Assembly: GCA_033852175.1 (NCBI GenBank)
Contig: JAWSUY010000051.1
Span: 1 to 64,000 of the forward strand
DNA length: 64,000 nucleotides
Origin: Agarilytica sp033852175
Lineage (GTDB): Bacteria; Pseudomonadota; Gammaproteobacteria; Pseudomonadales; Cellvibrionaceae
Direction of reading: 5' to 3'
Under the pieces are notes generated by a model. It did not search any database. It saw only the letters and a program-made list of their open reading frames with translations, and was not told the DNA's origin. Positions within the stretch are counted from its first letter, which is position 1, and each line of letters starts with the position of its first letter. Both the position numbers and the translations under genes were made by a program. Below are positions 34,501-42,818 of the stretch, in pieces.

Positions 34501-36480
34501 AGGTAAACCTGCGGAACTATAGACAACCACTTTGTCGTCATCACGGTGGGTAACAATAAAATTACTTCCTAGCTTTGTAACTGAAGTCGGCGTTTCGTAA
34601 TTTAATTTAACCTCACCGATAACACGATGAGTTAATTCAAGCGTACTAACATCGGTATTGCGATCAATAATTGTAATGCTGTCATTGTCCGGATTCACTA
34701 CCCACACATTCCCGTTTTCTACCTCCGGCTCACAAGCTAACTGACTGGATTGGTTTGGATAATAAGCGTCACCACCATAAGAAGGAGCTATATCCGAATC
34801 GCCTGGTTCAGGAACGGGCGTACCAATATCTCCTATCGTGTCACCAGTCGAAAATGTGAAACTGTAGGGGATCATCGTATTCCCCATAAAATCTCGAATT
34901 CCTGAAACGCTAACCCTATAACTGGTATTCACGTCAAGATCTTGGTCTGGCCATACACTAATCGTCCCCGTGTGAGATAAAATATGAACAAAAGAAACCT
35001 CTTCATCATTTTCATTGGTAATCGTAATAGCATCCATGACGGTTTCTGTTCTTAAGGTTTCAGGCACATGTAAAGAAATGAAGCCATCCACAGGGTAATT
35101 AACCTGGCCTTCCAAAGGACGATGACCCGAAATAAAAGGAGGATTTGTATCAGGCTCATCACTTGTAACAACAAAACACATTCCTTGCTCATTAATGTCT
35201 TCGGTTCCCCAAAAATCATACCCACCAAATAAGCCCACCTGCCCTAAAGGCCGAAAATACTGACTGCTATCACAGCTGTTCGCTATATCTTCAAATTTAT
35301 AAACGATCTCAGCAAATTCTTCATTCGAAATTATGTCGTCATCGAACGCGGCTTCGCACGCATCAATATCAACCTTGAAATGATCCGTATACACATAATT
35401 ATCTTGAAAGTTCACATACGAAGGATCGCTCGAACGATCACCATCTGAAGGATCATCTTCATCCTGATTGAAATATATTGCACATGATAAAAACGGTTCA
35501 GTTGGATCAGTAAAATCTACGACAAACATAGCTGCATGCAGTCGAGAAGGCGTCAGCTGAGCCCGCTTTCTTGCCGCCCAAACCATTTTGTTCGTGCCAT
35601 AAGGCTCAACCCAATACCCTCCAATGCCGATAGTATTAACAACGCCGTCATACTCCGGCTCCTCAAGCTGTGGGTTGAAAACACTTAAGAGGCGAGGAAG
35701 TACCCCATCTTTAAACCCAGACACATCATAAATAGCCATGCCTGTGGACTGCTGATCCGAGGCCATCACTAACAAATTTCCAAACCACGATGCAAAACCG
35801 GTCACACCAGTCAAAGCCAAATGATCCCAAGCAACGAGTGGTTCACCAAGCCATAAGTAATTCTCCCCTTCACCTAGCCATTCAGTTTCCAAAGTGTCCT
35901 CAAGAAACCGGCTAGGGTCTCGAATAGCAAATAAGCCATCAGTACTAAAACCATATTCCCAATAATGCCGAACGTAATAAGGCGAAAACATCATTGGATA
36001 GTTTAAAGGAGAGTGCTTAGGTTCCCAAACACTGGGATATTCAATTATTAAGTCATTTGTTGGATCAGTAGGGTCTTTGTTCGGATCAAGATGCCACCAA
36101 TCACGTCCAGCCCAAAGCATGGGCCCAAGCTCTTTATCAAACCCAACCACGGTTCCATGAGCCAAAATGGGCTGGCGGGGGCCCCTACCTTCTTCTGCAT
36201 ACGAACGAATAAATGTGGGATTTGTTAAATCTGAAAGATCCCAAATTGTATCTTCTGGACGTAACTCATCAATTGCTACCGTTGTAGATCCAGGGTGTTC
36301 TGGTAAGTTTGCCAAAACCGGACCAATCATCATTAAATCAGCTGTTCTTCCAAATTCAGTCCCCAATTTTGCAATAAAGTCACCTTGTTCACCATAATCC
36401 ATTTGCGGTGGGTAATTTGCAGCAAAAAGCAGCGATGAACAAAATAGAGAGCCAAAGAGGAATAACGAGCTAATTTTCAT
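31531..36480 (-). CDS. Secreted giant diheme cytochrome-peroxidase-like multidomain protein
   Basis: 1649 residues with signal peptide (about 1-21). In order: a propeller-like region (about 22-470); a bacterial Ig-like domain (about 480-580, ending SFTFSTGD); a second propeller-like region with NHL/YVTN-type repeats (about 600-940); a diheme peroxidase/MauG-like domain with CSSCH (961-965) and CEQCH (1092-1096) plus PYFHDGSAATLGDVL; an InlB-like repeat; an Fn3 domain (SIAPTAPAGLTL...); and a C-terminal region of about 290 residues with faint SGNH-hydrolase-like traits (YYFGEST near its start, PHGRPIIYFLAA near its end). It would be exported and heme-loaded by the cytochrome c machinery, facing the periplasm or outside. 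It overlaps the upstream lipoprotein gene by 4 bases, so the two are coupled. The substrate is unknown. Confidence 0.75.
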   Translation of the reverse strand: MKISSLFLFGSLFCSSLLFAANYPPQMDYGEQGDFIAKLGTEFGRTADLMMIGPVLANLPEHPGSTTVAIDELRPEDTIWDLSDLTNPTFIRSYAEEGRGPRQPILAHGTVVGFDKELGPMLWAGRDWWHLDPNKDPTDPTNDLIIEYPSVWEPKHSPLNYPMMFSPYYVRHYWEYGFSTDGLFAIRDPSRFLEDTLETEWLGEGENYLWLGEPLVAWDHLALTGVTGFASWFGNLLVMASDQQSTGMAIYDVSGFKDGVLPRLLSVFNPQLEEPEYDGVVNTIGIGGYWVEPYGTNKMVWAARKRAQLTPSRLHAAMFVVDFTDPTEPFLSCAIYFNQDEDDPSDGDRSSDPSYVNFQDNYVYTDHFKVDIDACEAAFDDDIISNEEFAEIVYKFEDIANSCDSSQYFRPLGQVGLFGGYDFWGTEDINEQGMCFVVTSDEPDTNPPFISGHRPLEGQVNYPVDGFISLHVPETLRTETVMDAITITNENDEEVSFVHILSHTGTISVWPDQDLDVNTSYRVSVSGIRDFMGNTMIPYSFTFSTGDTIGDIGTPVPEPGDSDIAPSYGGDAYYPNQSSQLACEPEVENGNVWVVNPDNDSITIIDRNTDVSTLELTHRVIGEVKLNYETPTSVTKLGSNFIVTHRDDDKVVVYSSAGLPIRTIDTGYGTQPESSIAVNGNLYVALYGSGEIISIDGISWEITERLAVGPTPMAMAATNNRLLVTRFISNSEYGEIYDIDLSSGLSLTRIIQANKLLVVDDEDHGSGIPNYLSSIVISSDANTAYVTANKVNVDRGSQRNGLPLDGDNTVRPIMIILDLVNNRDRNVDPTTRENTIDLDNGADPSGVTFLANADIRVHSLRGNDVVVVQNLDANTSAQFNVGPAPMSMCTTLRTLYVKNFAGRSVSAIDVSGFMHDGSLSPRIEEISTVTTETLTGQEFRGLSVFYASLIPEMGPEGYMSCSSCHFGGGDDGVVWDIASMGEGFRNTISLTGASGTRFGNLHWSANFDQVQDFEIQMENLNGGVGLIPGITFNGQSPLDYDSSARNADLDALAAYISSLGKDSVKRSPYRDYTGELTESASRGRAIFYGDDCEQCHGGSSFRDGLTHDVGTIVETSGNRLGGMLEAIRTPTLIELWESAPYFHDGSAATLGDVLDRGDHARDLSTQDEIDLIAFLNSIDRSDFIEDGAAFSPGAPPLMSDLSISAGSGTGRYPVGATIPIEANEPPLGLLFVAWTGDIDFIENPYSASTTAVITEAGLSLTATFDVDSIAPTAPAGLTLLDVSPTSLSLEWIASSDNVGVVAYFVLLNGVTSGDPISGGRLTTQVFDLEPVTQYDISIVAVDESGNQSGISNVVSIETLDVSNINNISSYYFGESTVYHTYSDYPNKDELSVPHWVYKLAENADKEFYADGEFRTGGYQYPAINQWIFGEVSSAWNGSLGETGYDNVIYTDNNNIQYRGPEEEYLSDGVGSPYSAALALIDNVRTDKPGITFYLYGNWPIAYGFAPNYDQNVSGSGPTTEQFNQYHTFARGDNHAWWVSLQDSLLVQRDNVKLLPVGYILSGLLTEIPALSEIPFEDLYEDRQPHGRPIIYFLAAMVQYTALYNQRVPADFSVPPVIGSAVADNYAQIAEYIWDELNDFNFPGGESRVW

Positions 36481-37016
36481 GGTGTCACCTCCAATATTGT
36501 TGGAGAGCTGAATAAACTGCTACCAAAGTTGTCATAAGCTTCCAGCATTACAACATATTGTCCGCTTTCTGCTTCAATAGAAAAACTCAATCCCGTGGTC
36601 ATATGGACTTCCGGTGAAATCTCCCCCTCACGCCAAAATAAAATCCGGTAATTTTCCGCATTGGCATCATCCCAGTAGAGCGCTAAAACGCCTCCTCCCC
36701 CAGAAACTGTAACTATTGGTGAAAATAGCTCGCCTGGCTCAGGAGTGGCAGTGGGCTCAGGTGTGGCAGTTGGCTCTGGAGTGGGCGGAACAGAAGTAGC
36801 GACTGGCGTTCCAGTTGGAGAGGGTATAACTACTGCAGTCGCGACGGGAGTCGGTTCAACACTCAAAAGACCTTTCCCTGAATCAGTAGTGGAACCACCA
36901 CACGCAACTAGACTACTGGATATGACAGTCAAGAAAAGAGCACGCTGCAACGAAAAATCTCCGTCGTATCGGGTCGAACGTACTTTATGACGGAATAACC
37001 TTACAAGCTTATTCAT
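36477..37016 (-). CDS. Lipoprotein with Pro/Thr-rich linker and Fn3-like C-terminus
   Basis: 179 residues. A basic N-terminus and hydrophobic stretch end in a lipobox (SSLVAC). A linker rich in Pro, Thr and Glu contains TPEPTATPEPTATPEP repeats (about 75-93), and a beta-rich C-terminal domain follows (about 98-179) with LYWDDANAENYRILFW, which looks like a fibronectin type III or lectin-like sandwich. It overlaps the start of the diheme giant by 4 bases (ATGA-type coupling) and probably tethers or assists it at the outer membrane. The linker repeats are also visible in DNA as 18-base direct repeats and could vary in number. Confidence 0.78.
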   Translation of the reverse strand: MNKLVRLFRHKVRSTRYDGDFSLQRALFLTVISSSLVACGGSTTDSGKGLLSVEPTPVATAVVIPSPTGTPVATSVPPTPEPTATPEPTATPEPGELFSPIVTVSGGGGVLALYWDDANAENYRILFWREGEISPEVHMTTGLSFSIEAESGQYVVMLEAYDNFGSSLFSSPTILEVTP

Positions 37017-37222
37017 AAATAACTACCGCTAAAAAAATTCTTTGATGAAGAAGAAACTTTAAATAAAGCATGAGACCAACACTAGTATTTTAGTATGAGT
37101 CGAAATAATTTACAGTTGATTTTGGTCAAACTGAGAACACATTCAACAATTAAAGCAGTGCGACGCCATTAATCATATGAAAAAATTTAGTGATTTGATT
37201 GGGAAATATTTTTATTGTATAA

Positions 37223-37258
37223 AAAGTGACGCCAACCTAAAACTTATGACGTCACTTT
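37223..37258 (-). terminator. Inverted repeat, probable terminator of aroE
   Basis: AAAGTGACG (37223-37231) and CGTCACTTT (37250-37258) form a perfect 9-bp stem with an 18-base loop. On the minus strand the right arm continues into TTTTT, 80 bases after the aroE stop. The loop is large for a classical terminator. The rest of 37017-37337 is AT-rich, with no gene that I would call. Confidence 0.45.
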
Positions 37259-37337
37259 CTCAAAACATATACGATAATATTGTGATAATAGTGGCTACTA
37301 TTTTGCCAAAAGACTTAAACCTATATTACTTTACGCG

Positions 37338-38162
37338 TCACATAGTACGTAATAGTTGGATCACTGGATCAATAGAAGGGCTTATTCCTCTCCATATTTG
37401 AAAGCTTTCCGCTGCTTGTCCTACTAACATCCCTATACCATCGGATACTTTTTGAGCGCCATTATCTAAAGCCCACTCCATAAAAGCCGTAGGCTCTGCG
37501 CCATAAACCATGTCGTACACTTCTGTGCATCTCCCGACACATGATTCACTAATATTGGGAACCTCAGAAGTCAAACTTGCTGAAGTTCCATTAATAATAA
37601 TATCGAAGCATTCGCTGCCAATTCCATCAAAACCACAGGCTTGCACGTTTCCTTCGCTTTCGAACAGATCAGCTAGTGATTGGGCTTTGGATTCTGTTCT
37701 ATTTGCAATCGTTATACTTTTTGGCAACTCTCCCAACAAAGGCAATAATATACCTCGCACAGCTCCGCCTGCCCCTAGAATTAATACAGACGCCCCTTTT
37801 ATTTGCCAACCAAGCCTTTTTGTAATATCCGAAACTAAACCGTATCCATCTGTATTTTCACCAAGAATAGAGCCGTCAGATTGTTTAACCAGAGTATTCA
37901 CGGCACCCGCAGCTTTGGCTCTCTCGCTCAACTGATCAGCAAAAGCGAATGCATCCTCCTTAAAGGGAACCGTAATATTTAGGCCTTTTCCGCCACCATC
38001 AAAAAAGTTTTGAGCGCTCTCATGAAACGAGCCCAATGCAATTAGACGCTTTTCATAACTTATGGAATGTCCAACTTCCTTTGCAAAAGCTTGATGAATT
38101 TGCGGTGATTTGGAGTGGGTAATAGGGTTTCCACACACGGCATAACGATCTACAGTCGACAT
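37338..38162 (-). CDS. aroE: Shikimate 5-dehydrogenase
   Basis: 274 residues, standard AroE length. The start YAVCGNPITHSKSP carries the shikimate-binding Ser pair; GLNITVPFKEDAF has the catalytic Lys; ENTDGYG supplies Asp; and the NADP loop is LILGAGGAVRGIL with NRTESKA. It reduces 3-dehydroshikimate with NADPH in chorismate synthesis. It follows hemF by 10 bases and is last in a conserved leftward group (lysM-dprA-tsaC-hemF-aroE). Confidence 0.97.
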   Translation of the reverse strand: MSTVDRYAVCGNPITHSKSPQIHQAFAKEVGHSISYEKRLIALGSFHESAQNFFDGGGKGLNITVPFKEDAFAFADQLSERAKAAGAVNTLVKQSDGSILGENTDGYGLVSDITKRLGWQIKGASVLILGAGGAVRGILLPLLGELPKSITIANRTESKAQSLADLFESEGNVQACGFDGIGSECFDIIINGTSASLTSEVPNISESCVGRCTEVYDMVYGAEPTAFMEWALDNGAQKVSDGIGMLVGQAAESFQIWRGISPSIDPVIQLLRTM

Positions 38163-38172
38163 AATATAAGCC

Positions 38173-39093
38173 TTACAAATTCAACCAATTTTTTTGAACA
38201 AGGAAGTGATCATAGAGTCGAGCCTCTTCTGTGCCCTCCTCCGGATGCCAATTATATTCCCAGCGAACAAGCGGCGGTAAGGACATTAAAATGGACTCTG
38301 TTCGACCATCCGACTGTAAACCAAACAATGTTCCTCGATCTAAAACGAGGTTAAACTCAACGTAACGACCTCGGCGATAGAGCTGAAACTGTTTCTCTGC
38401 ATCACCAAAAAATATATTCTTACGCTTTTCAAAAATAGGGATATAGGCGTCACAAAAGCTATTACCAATGGCCTGCATAAAAGCAAAACTCTTATCGAAA
38501 CCCCAGGCGTTCAAATCATCAAAAAATAGGCCGCCTATTCCCCGAGACTCTTTTCGGTGCTTGAGGTAAAAATACTCGTCACACCAAGATTTGTATTCCT
38601 CATAGACTTTAGGTCCGAAGCTATCACATGCTGATTTGGCCGTTTGATGCCAATGAATACAGTCTTCGTCATAACCATAATAAGGGGTCATGTCATAACC
38701 ACCGCCAAACCACCAAACCGGTTCCTCACCCTCTTTTTCTGCAACAAAAAACCGTACATTTGCATGGCTAGTGGGGACATAGGGGTTATTCGGATGAATA
38801 ACTACTGAAACCCCCATGGCTTCGTAGCTTCGTCCTGATAACTCCGGCCTTTGCGCAGTTGCCGATGCTGGCATGGATGCGCCCTTAATGTGGGAAAAAT
38901 TTACCCCTCCTTTTTCAATAAATCCGCCATTGGCAAGGACACGGGAACGACCACCGCCCCCTTCCTCACGCACCCAAGAATCCTCTTCAAACTTACCGAT
39001 GCCATCAGCAGCAGATAGTTGAGAACATATGTCATCTTGCAGTTGCGTCAAATAATCAAGAACAGCTTGTTTGTTAAGGCTCACAGTTATCAC
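38173..39093 (-). CDS. hemF: Oxygen-dependent coproporphyrinogen III oxidase
   Basis: 306 residues. GGGGRSRVLANGGFIEKGGVN, HPNNPYVPTSHANVRFF, WWFGGGYDMTPYYGYDEDC, RGIGGLFFDDL and RRGRYVEFNLVLDRGT are HemF signatures, with the catalytic His/Asp/Arg set intact. It oxidatively decarboxylates coproporphyrinogen III to protoporphyrinogen IX in aerobic heme synthesis. It lies 36 bases after tsaC and just before aroE, as in Pseudomonas. Confidence 0.97.
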   Translation of the reverse strand: MITVSLNKQAVLDYLTQLQDDICSQLSAADGIGKFEEDSWVREEGGGGRSRVLANGGFIEKGGVNFSHIKGASMPASATAQRPELSGRSYEAMGVSVVIHPNNPYVPTSHANVRFFVAEKEGEEPVWWFGGGYDMTPYYGYDEDCIHWHQTAKSACDSFGPKVYEEYKSWCDEYFYLKHRKESRGIGGLFFDDLNAWGFDKSFAFMQAIGNSFCDAYIPIFEKRKNIFFGDAEKQFQLYRRGRYVEFNLVLDRGTLFGLQSDGRTESILMSLPPLVRWEYNWHPEEGTEEARLYDHFLVQKNWLNL

Positions 39094-39129
39094 TTAATAA
39101 AGGTTTATAAATAGAATGATTCGTCAATC

Positions 39130-39705
39130 TCAACGAATAACCGAACCACTTGAAAGGTCAATGATCACAGAAGGTTTATCACTCGCACCAACGACACCCG
39201 GTGCAAATGTAACGCCTCTATTGAGAAAATAGTCATATGCTTTAAAACGACTAAGCGCAGGAGACAAGCCCTGAGGATTTGCTGAGGTTGACACTATAGG
39301 ACCATTATAGTGTTCACATAAGGCTTTAATGATGGGGTGAGCACTCACTCTCAAGGCTATAGTCTCATGCTCACCACAAACAAAAGACGGAACTCTCTGT
39401 CTATGTGGGACTAGCCAAGTGATTGGACCCGGCCATGACGCACTAAGCTTGGCCTTATTCTCACGGCTCAAGTCATGGAGAATAAAATCAAACTGAGAAA
39501 TATCACCCGCCACCAGTATCAGCCCTTTCTGCCACCGTCGACGTTTAAGCCCGAGTAAATTAAACACAGCATGACTATCGAAGGGATCACAACCCAGCCC
39601 CCATACAGCTTCTGTCGGGTAAGCAATAACTCCCCCTCCATTTAACGCCATCACAGATTCTTTAATTTTAATGTGAAACATTTTGTGATTGACTCTGGAA
39701 TTCAT
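39130..39705 (-). CDS. tsaC: Threonylcarbamoyl-AMP synthase (TsaC/YrdC)
   Basis: About 191 residues. GGVIAYPTEAVWGLGCDP, LKRRRWQKGLILVAG, SWPGPITWLVP, VSAHPI and PIVSTSANPQGLSP are family hallmarks. It makes the L-threonylcarbamoyl-AMP used for the t6A37 modification of ANN-decoding tRNAs. The frame is open from a TTG at 39726; the ATG at 39705 is taken, but neither start has a clear ribosome site, and the ATG at 39684 is also possible. Downstream of dprA in the conserved cluster. Confidence 0.93.
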   Translation of the reverse strand: MNSRVNHKMFHIKIKESVMALNGGGVIAYPTEAVWGLGCDPFDSHAVFNLLGLKRRRWQKGLILVAGDISQFDFILHDLSRENKAKLSASWPGPITWLVPHRQRVPSFVCGEHETIALRVSAHPIIKALCEHYNGPIVSTSANPQGLSPALSRFKAYDYFLNRGVTFAPGVVGASDKPSVIIDLSSGSVIR

Positions 39706-39781
39706 GTTGTCGGGACAGTACGACAACTCTTTTTCAACCGCAAGTTAGAATTTAGCGCTTAGATGAGAGAGCACTCTAACA

Positions 39782-40909
39782 TTAACGCACACGGCTATAG
39801 TTTCCTCCTTCGTTGTGAATTAGGCCGGCTATCTCTAAAGCCATCAAATTTGCCAGTAATAGATCAACAGTTAATCCGGTTATCAGAGCGATAGAATCCA
39901 AACATACCGGGTCGTATTCTATTTTATCCAACACCATTGCCTCCTGTTCCGATAACGATGGCATCTCAAGAGTTATATCAGATCCAAGGTTGGCATCAAC
40001 TCGAGCAATCGAACGCGTAACAAACCCGCTAAACTCTGCACAAACATCCTCAGCAGTCTCAACCAATACAGCTCCTTGCTTAATTAAAGCATGGCATCCC
40101 TTACTTAAGGGGCTATGCAAAGAACCCGGCATAGCAAATACCTCTCTATTTTGCTCAATTGCACATCTCGCAGTTATCAAAGATCCGCTTTTGATCGCGG
40201 CCTCAATTACCAAAGTCCCCAAACTTAAGCCACTAATCACACGGTTTCTTCTTGGAAAGTTTTGTGGAACAGGTTTTGTCCCCAAAGGAAATTCACTGAC
40301 GATCGCGCCACCATTACTTAATATGCGTGCAGCTAAAGCTCTATTCCGATAAGGGTAAACGGAATCAATGCCTGTACCAATAACAGCTAACGTTTGACCA
40401 TGATTATCGAGAGCCCCGCAATGGGCACGACTATCGATCCCCAACGCTAAACCACTCGTAACAGCAAAGCCTTTACCTACAAGGGCTCCCGCCATGGAAT
40501 GTGCATTTTCCATCCCGTTTCGACTCGATGTGCGACTTCCAACCAATGCTATTTGTGGCGCACTTAGTAGCTCTATTGAGCCTTGTACAAATAGGTATGG
40601 AGGAGCTCGTGGAATTTCTTTCAGTAGGCTTGGGTAACGATCATCTAAATGAGTAATGAGCGCTGTATTATTTTCATCGCACCATTCACACGTTTTCGAC
40701 AACGCCAGTCGGCCCGGATGCAACGAGTTTTGGCGAATACTATCCAGGTCTTCCACAAGGGTAGGGTTTATGAGCTGTTTCAGCCGCTCTAAGGGAGCGC
40801 TATATACGGCATCCACACTTCCGAAAGCGTTCAATAAAGCCCAATATCGGCTTACGCCGAGTCCAGGAACGGAGAGAATTAAAAGAGTTTTTTCTAGGTT
40901 GGATAACAT
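39782..40909 (-). CDS. dprA: DNA processing protein DprA/Smf
   Basis: 375 residues. An N-terminal helix-hairpin region (LSVPGLGVSRYWALLNAFG) precedes the Rossmann-like DprA core with RAPPYLFVQGS, ALVGSRTSSRNG, SGLALGIDSRAHCGAL, VIGTGIDSVYP, GAIVSEFPLG, RNRVISGLSLGTLVIEA and SLITARCA. A winged-helix-like C-terminus follows (about 300-375). It binds incoming single-stranded DNA and loads RecA during transformation. The ATG at 40909 has AAGGAA 7 bases upstream and is preferred to the ATG 33 codons further up. Confidence 0.95.
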   Translation of the reverse strand: MLSNLEKTLLILSVPGLGVSRYWALLNAFGSVDAVYSAPLERLKQLINPTLVEDLDSIRQNSLHPGRLALSKTCEWCDENNTALITHLDDRYPSLLKEIPRAPPYLFVQGSIELLSAPQIALVGSRTSSRNGMENAHSMAGALVGKGFAVTSGLALGIDSRAHCGALDNHGQTLAVIGTGIDSVYPYRNRALAARILSNGGAIVSEFPLGTKPVPQNFPRRNRVISGLSLGTLVIEAAIKSGSLITARCAIEQNREVFAMPGSLHSPLSKGCHALIKQGAVLVETAEDVCAEFSGFVTRSIARVDANLGSDITLEMPSLSEQEAMVLDKIEYDPVCLDSIALITGLTVDLLLANLMALEIAGLIHNEGGNYSRVR

Positions 40910-41094
40910 TCCTACTTTCCTTGTAGTCTGTTTCTGTTGAATCTGTTTTTCAACAAATTCAGGTGTTTTTAAGATGGGGCTTCCTAGCCCCGTCTTAAGT
41001 TCTAACAAAATTATATCGTATTACTCATCCCTCAGACTCCATCCAGTCAAAGGCGCATAGGGAGAATTGTCAGTATTAACTAACACCACATAAG

Positions 41095-42129
41095 CTAAGG
41101 GTTTTGTATCTTATCTTTTACTGAAATACCCTTCTCCGCTTCTAACACCAAGCCAAAACTAACTTTCTCAAAAACTCGAAAAATCATCATCAAGCCTGCG
41201 CGCTCATCAGGGAGAGTAACCGATGCACCACTCACGCGATCACGAATTCGAGCACCTCGCTTATAAACCGCAAGGACATTACCCGCAGCAACGCCTTCTC
41301 GTGCGCCTCTGTTGATAATCACTACATCGTATTTACCTACCTGACTAAGGCCGCCTTCAACAGCCAAAATTTCACCTTTAATATCGTCACTAGGAGGAGA
41401 TGGATAGAAGGTAGAATCTATTGAGCGCTGTTCTTGGCGAAGTAAGCGATCGCCTGCACGAATTTCTTCTGTTGTACGTGAAATCTTCAACGTGGATATT
41501 TCTCCACTAATAGCTGAAACTTCGCCACTGCCTATATCAAGTGCCTGAACCCCCAGTTTTTCACGTGTATCAGGGTCAACAAACTCTTGTCCTTGGCGAT
41601 AAATACCAAACACCGCATATTTTTCACGTAAATTGCCACGAACATAGACTTTATCGCCAGCACCCACAATAAGGTGATTGTCCCCACCGGAAACAACATA
41701 TGGTGCCATTTTTATTTCTTCTTCTTCAACCACTCGGCTACGAGAAAGGAAACTATTAATTTTATCGAGGCGAATGGTGTCAATTGCTTCACCAGCGGTC
41801 AGTACTCTCGCCTTAGGAGTCATCTTATAAATACGACCCGTCGTATCGATTTCTAAACGAGGCTTACCTTTGAAGTAAACCAAACGGACAACATCTCCAG
41901 GGTATATAAGGTGGGGATTTTCAATCTGCGCATTCACATGCCATATTTCAGGCCACATCCATGGATTTTTGAGAAAGTTACCTGAGATATCCCATAAAGT
42001 GTCACCTTTAACAACAGTATGCGTATCAGGTACATCATCACGTAAAACAGGCTCTTCAGCATTCGCGAAAACAGCAAAATATGCTGATAGCGATGTAGCA
42101 GCGAAGATTCCCAGAATAAGTTTTTTCAT
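41095..42129 (-). CDS. LysM-domain peptidoglycan-binding protein
   Basis: 344 residues. A signal peptide (about 1-24) is followed by a LysM domain (about 36-90; DTHTVVKGDTLWDISGNFL ... NPHLIYPGDVVRL), then about 240 residues of beta-rich sequence conserved among gammaproteobacterial homologs that sit upstream of dprA. Presumably a periplasmic wall-binding protein; no enzymatic domain is visible. It is divergent from def across about 160 bases, as in Pseudomonas (PA0020-type neighbour). Confidence 0.9.
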   Translation of the reverse strand: MKKLILGIFAATSLSAYFAVFANAEEPVLRDDVPDTHTVVKGDTLWDISGNFLKNPWMWPEIWHVNAQIENPHLIYPGDVVRLVYFKGKPRLEIDTTGRIYKMTPKARVLTAGEAIDTIRLDKINSFLSRSRVVEEEEIKMAPYVVSGGDNHLIVGAGDKVYVRGNLREKYAVFGIYRQGQEFVDPDTREKLGVQALDIGSGEVSAISGEISTLKISRTTEEIRAGDRLLRQEQRSIDSTFYPSPPSDDIKGEILAVEGGLSQVGKYDVVIINRGAREGVAAGNVLAVYKRGARIRDRVSGASVTLPDERAGLMMIFRVFEKVSFGLVLEAEKGISVKDKIQNP

Positions 42130-42292
42130 TACTGTAACCCTATTGAGTTCGGCGGGGGAGCTATTTAGTCGTTATAATAGTCTGATCACTGTGTGATTGG
42201 CCCTCATAAGCCACTCCTCAAATTAGTATAAACCCTTATTGATCATAATGTTAGCAACGAAATTTAGCTAACTACTAGAAGTTTGTCACGTA

Positions 42293-42805
42293 ATGGCCCT
42301 ATTACCAATATTAGAGTTTCCAGACTCCCGCTTACGCAACATCGCCAAACCTGTCGATACCGTTGACGACGAAGTACGCCAACTTGTGGAGAACATGCTG
42401 GAAACAATGTACGACGCTCCAGGCGTTGGTCTTGCCGCCACACAAATAAATGTGCATCGACAAATTATCGTCATCGATGTCAGTGAAGAGAAAAACGAGC
42501 CTTTGGTCTTTATTAATCCTAAAATCGACATTCTTGATGGGGATCTACTCGAGTATGAAGAAGGCTGTCTTTCAGTTCCTGGTTTTTACGAAACCGTCAC
42601 CCGTCCTGAACACGTACGTATTACAGCTCTTGACCGAGAAGGTAACGCCTTTACTCTAGAGCCATCAGATCTATTGACTGTGTGTATTCAGCATGAAGTC
42701 GACCACCTCAATGGCAAATTGTTTGTCGATTATATTTCGAATATGAAGCGGCAACGCATACGAAAAAAACTCGAAAAACAACACAAACTCGAAGCCGAAT
42801 CTTAA
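42293..42805 (+). CDS. def: Peptide deformylase
   Basis: 170 residues. The three motifs are intact: GVGLAATQI, EEGCLSVPG (with the metal-binding Cys) and QHEVDHLNG (HExxH with both His ligands). It removes the N-formyl group from nascent proteins. First of the rightward set def-fmt-rsmB, with 13 bases to fmt. Confidence 0.98.
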   Translation: MALLPILEFPDSRLRNIAKPVDTVDDEVRQLVENMLETMYDAPGVGLAATQINVHRQIIVIDVSEEKNEPLVFINPKIDILDGDLLEYEEGCLSVPGFYETVTRPEHVRITALDREGNAFTLEPSDLLTVCIQHEVDHLNGKLFVDYISNMKRQRIRKKLEKQHKLEAES

Positions 42806-42818
42806 AAACAGGGCCATC

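Noticed and set aside
37177..37401. 74-codon + strand frame beginning MKKFSDLIGK
   Set aside because: It overlaps the probable aroE terminator and the 3' end of aroE on the other strand, and has no clear ribosome site.
41560..41640. Additional parS-like TTTCACGT tracts in the LysM gene and elsewhere
   Set aside because: They match only half of the 16-base palindrome; only the two recF sites are perfect.
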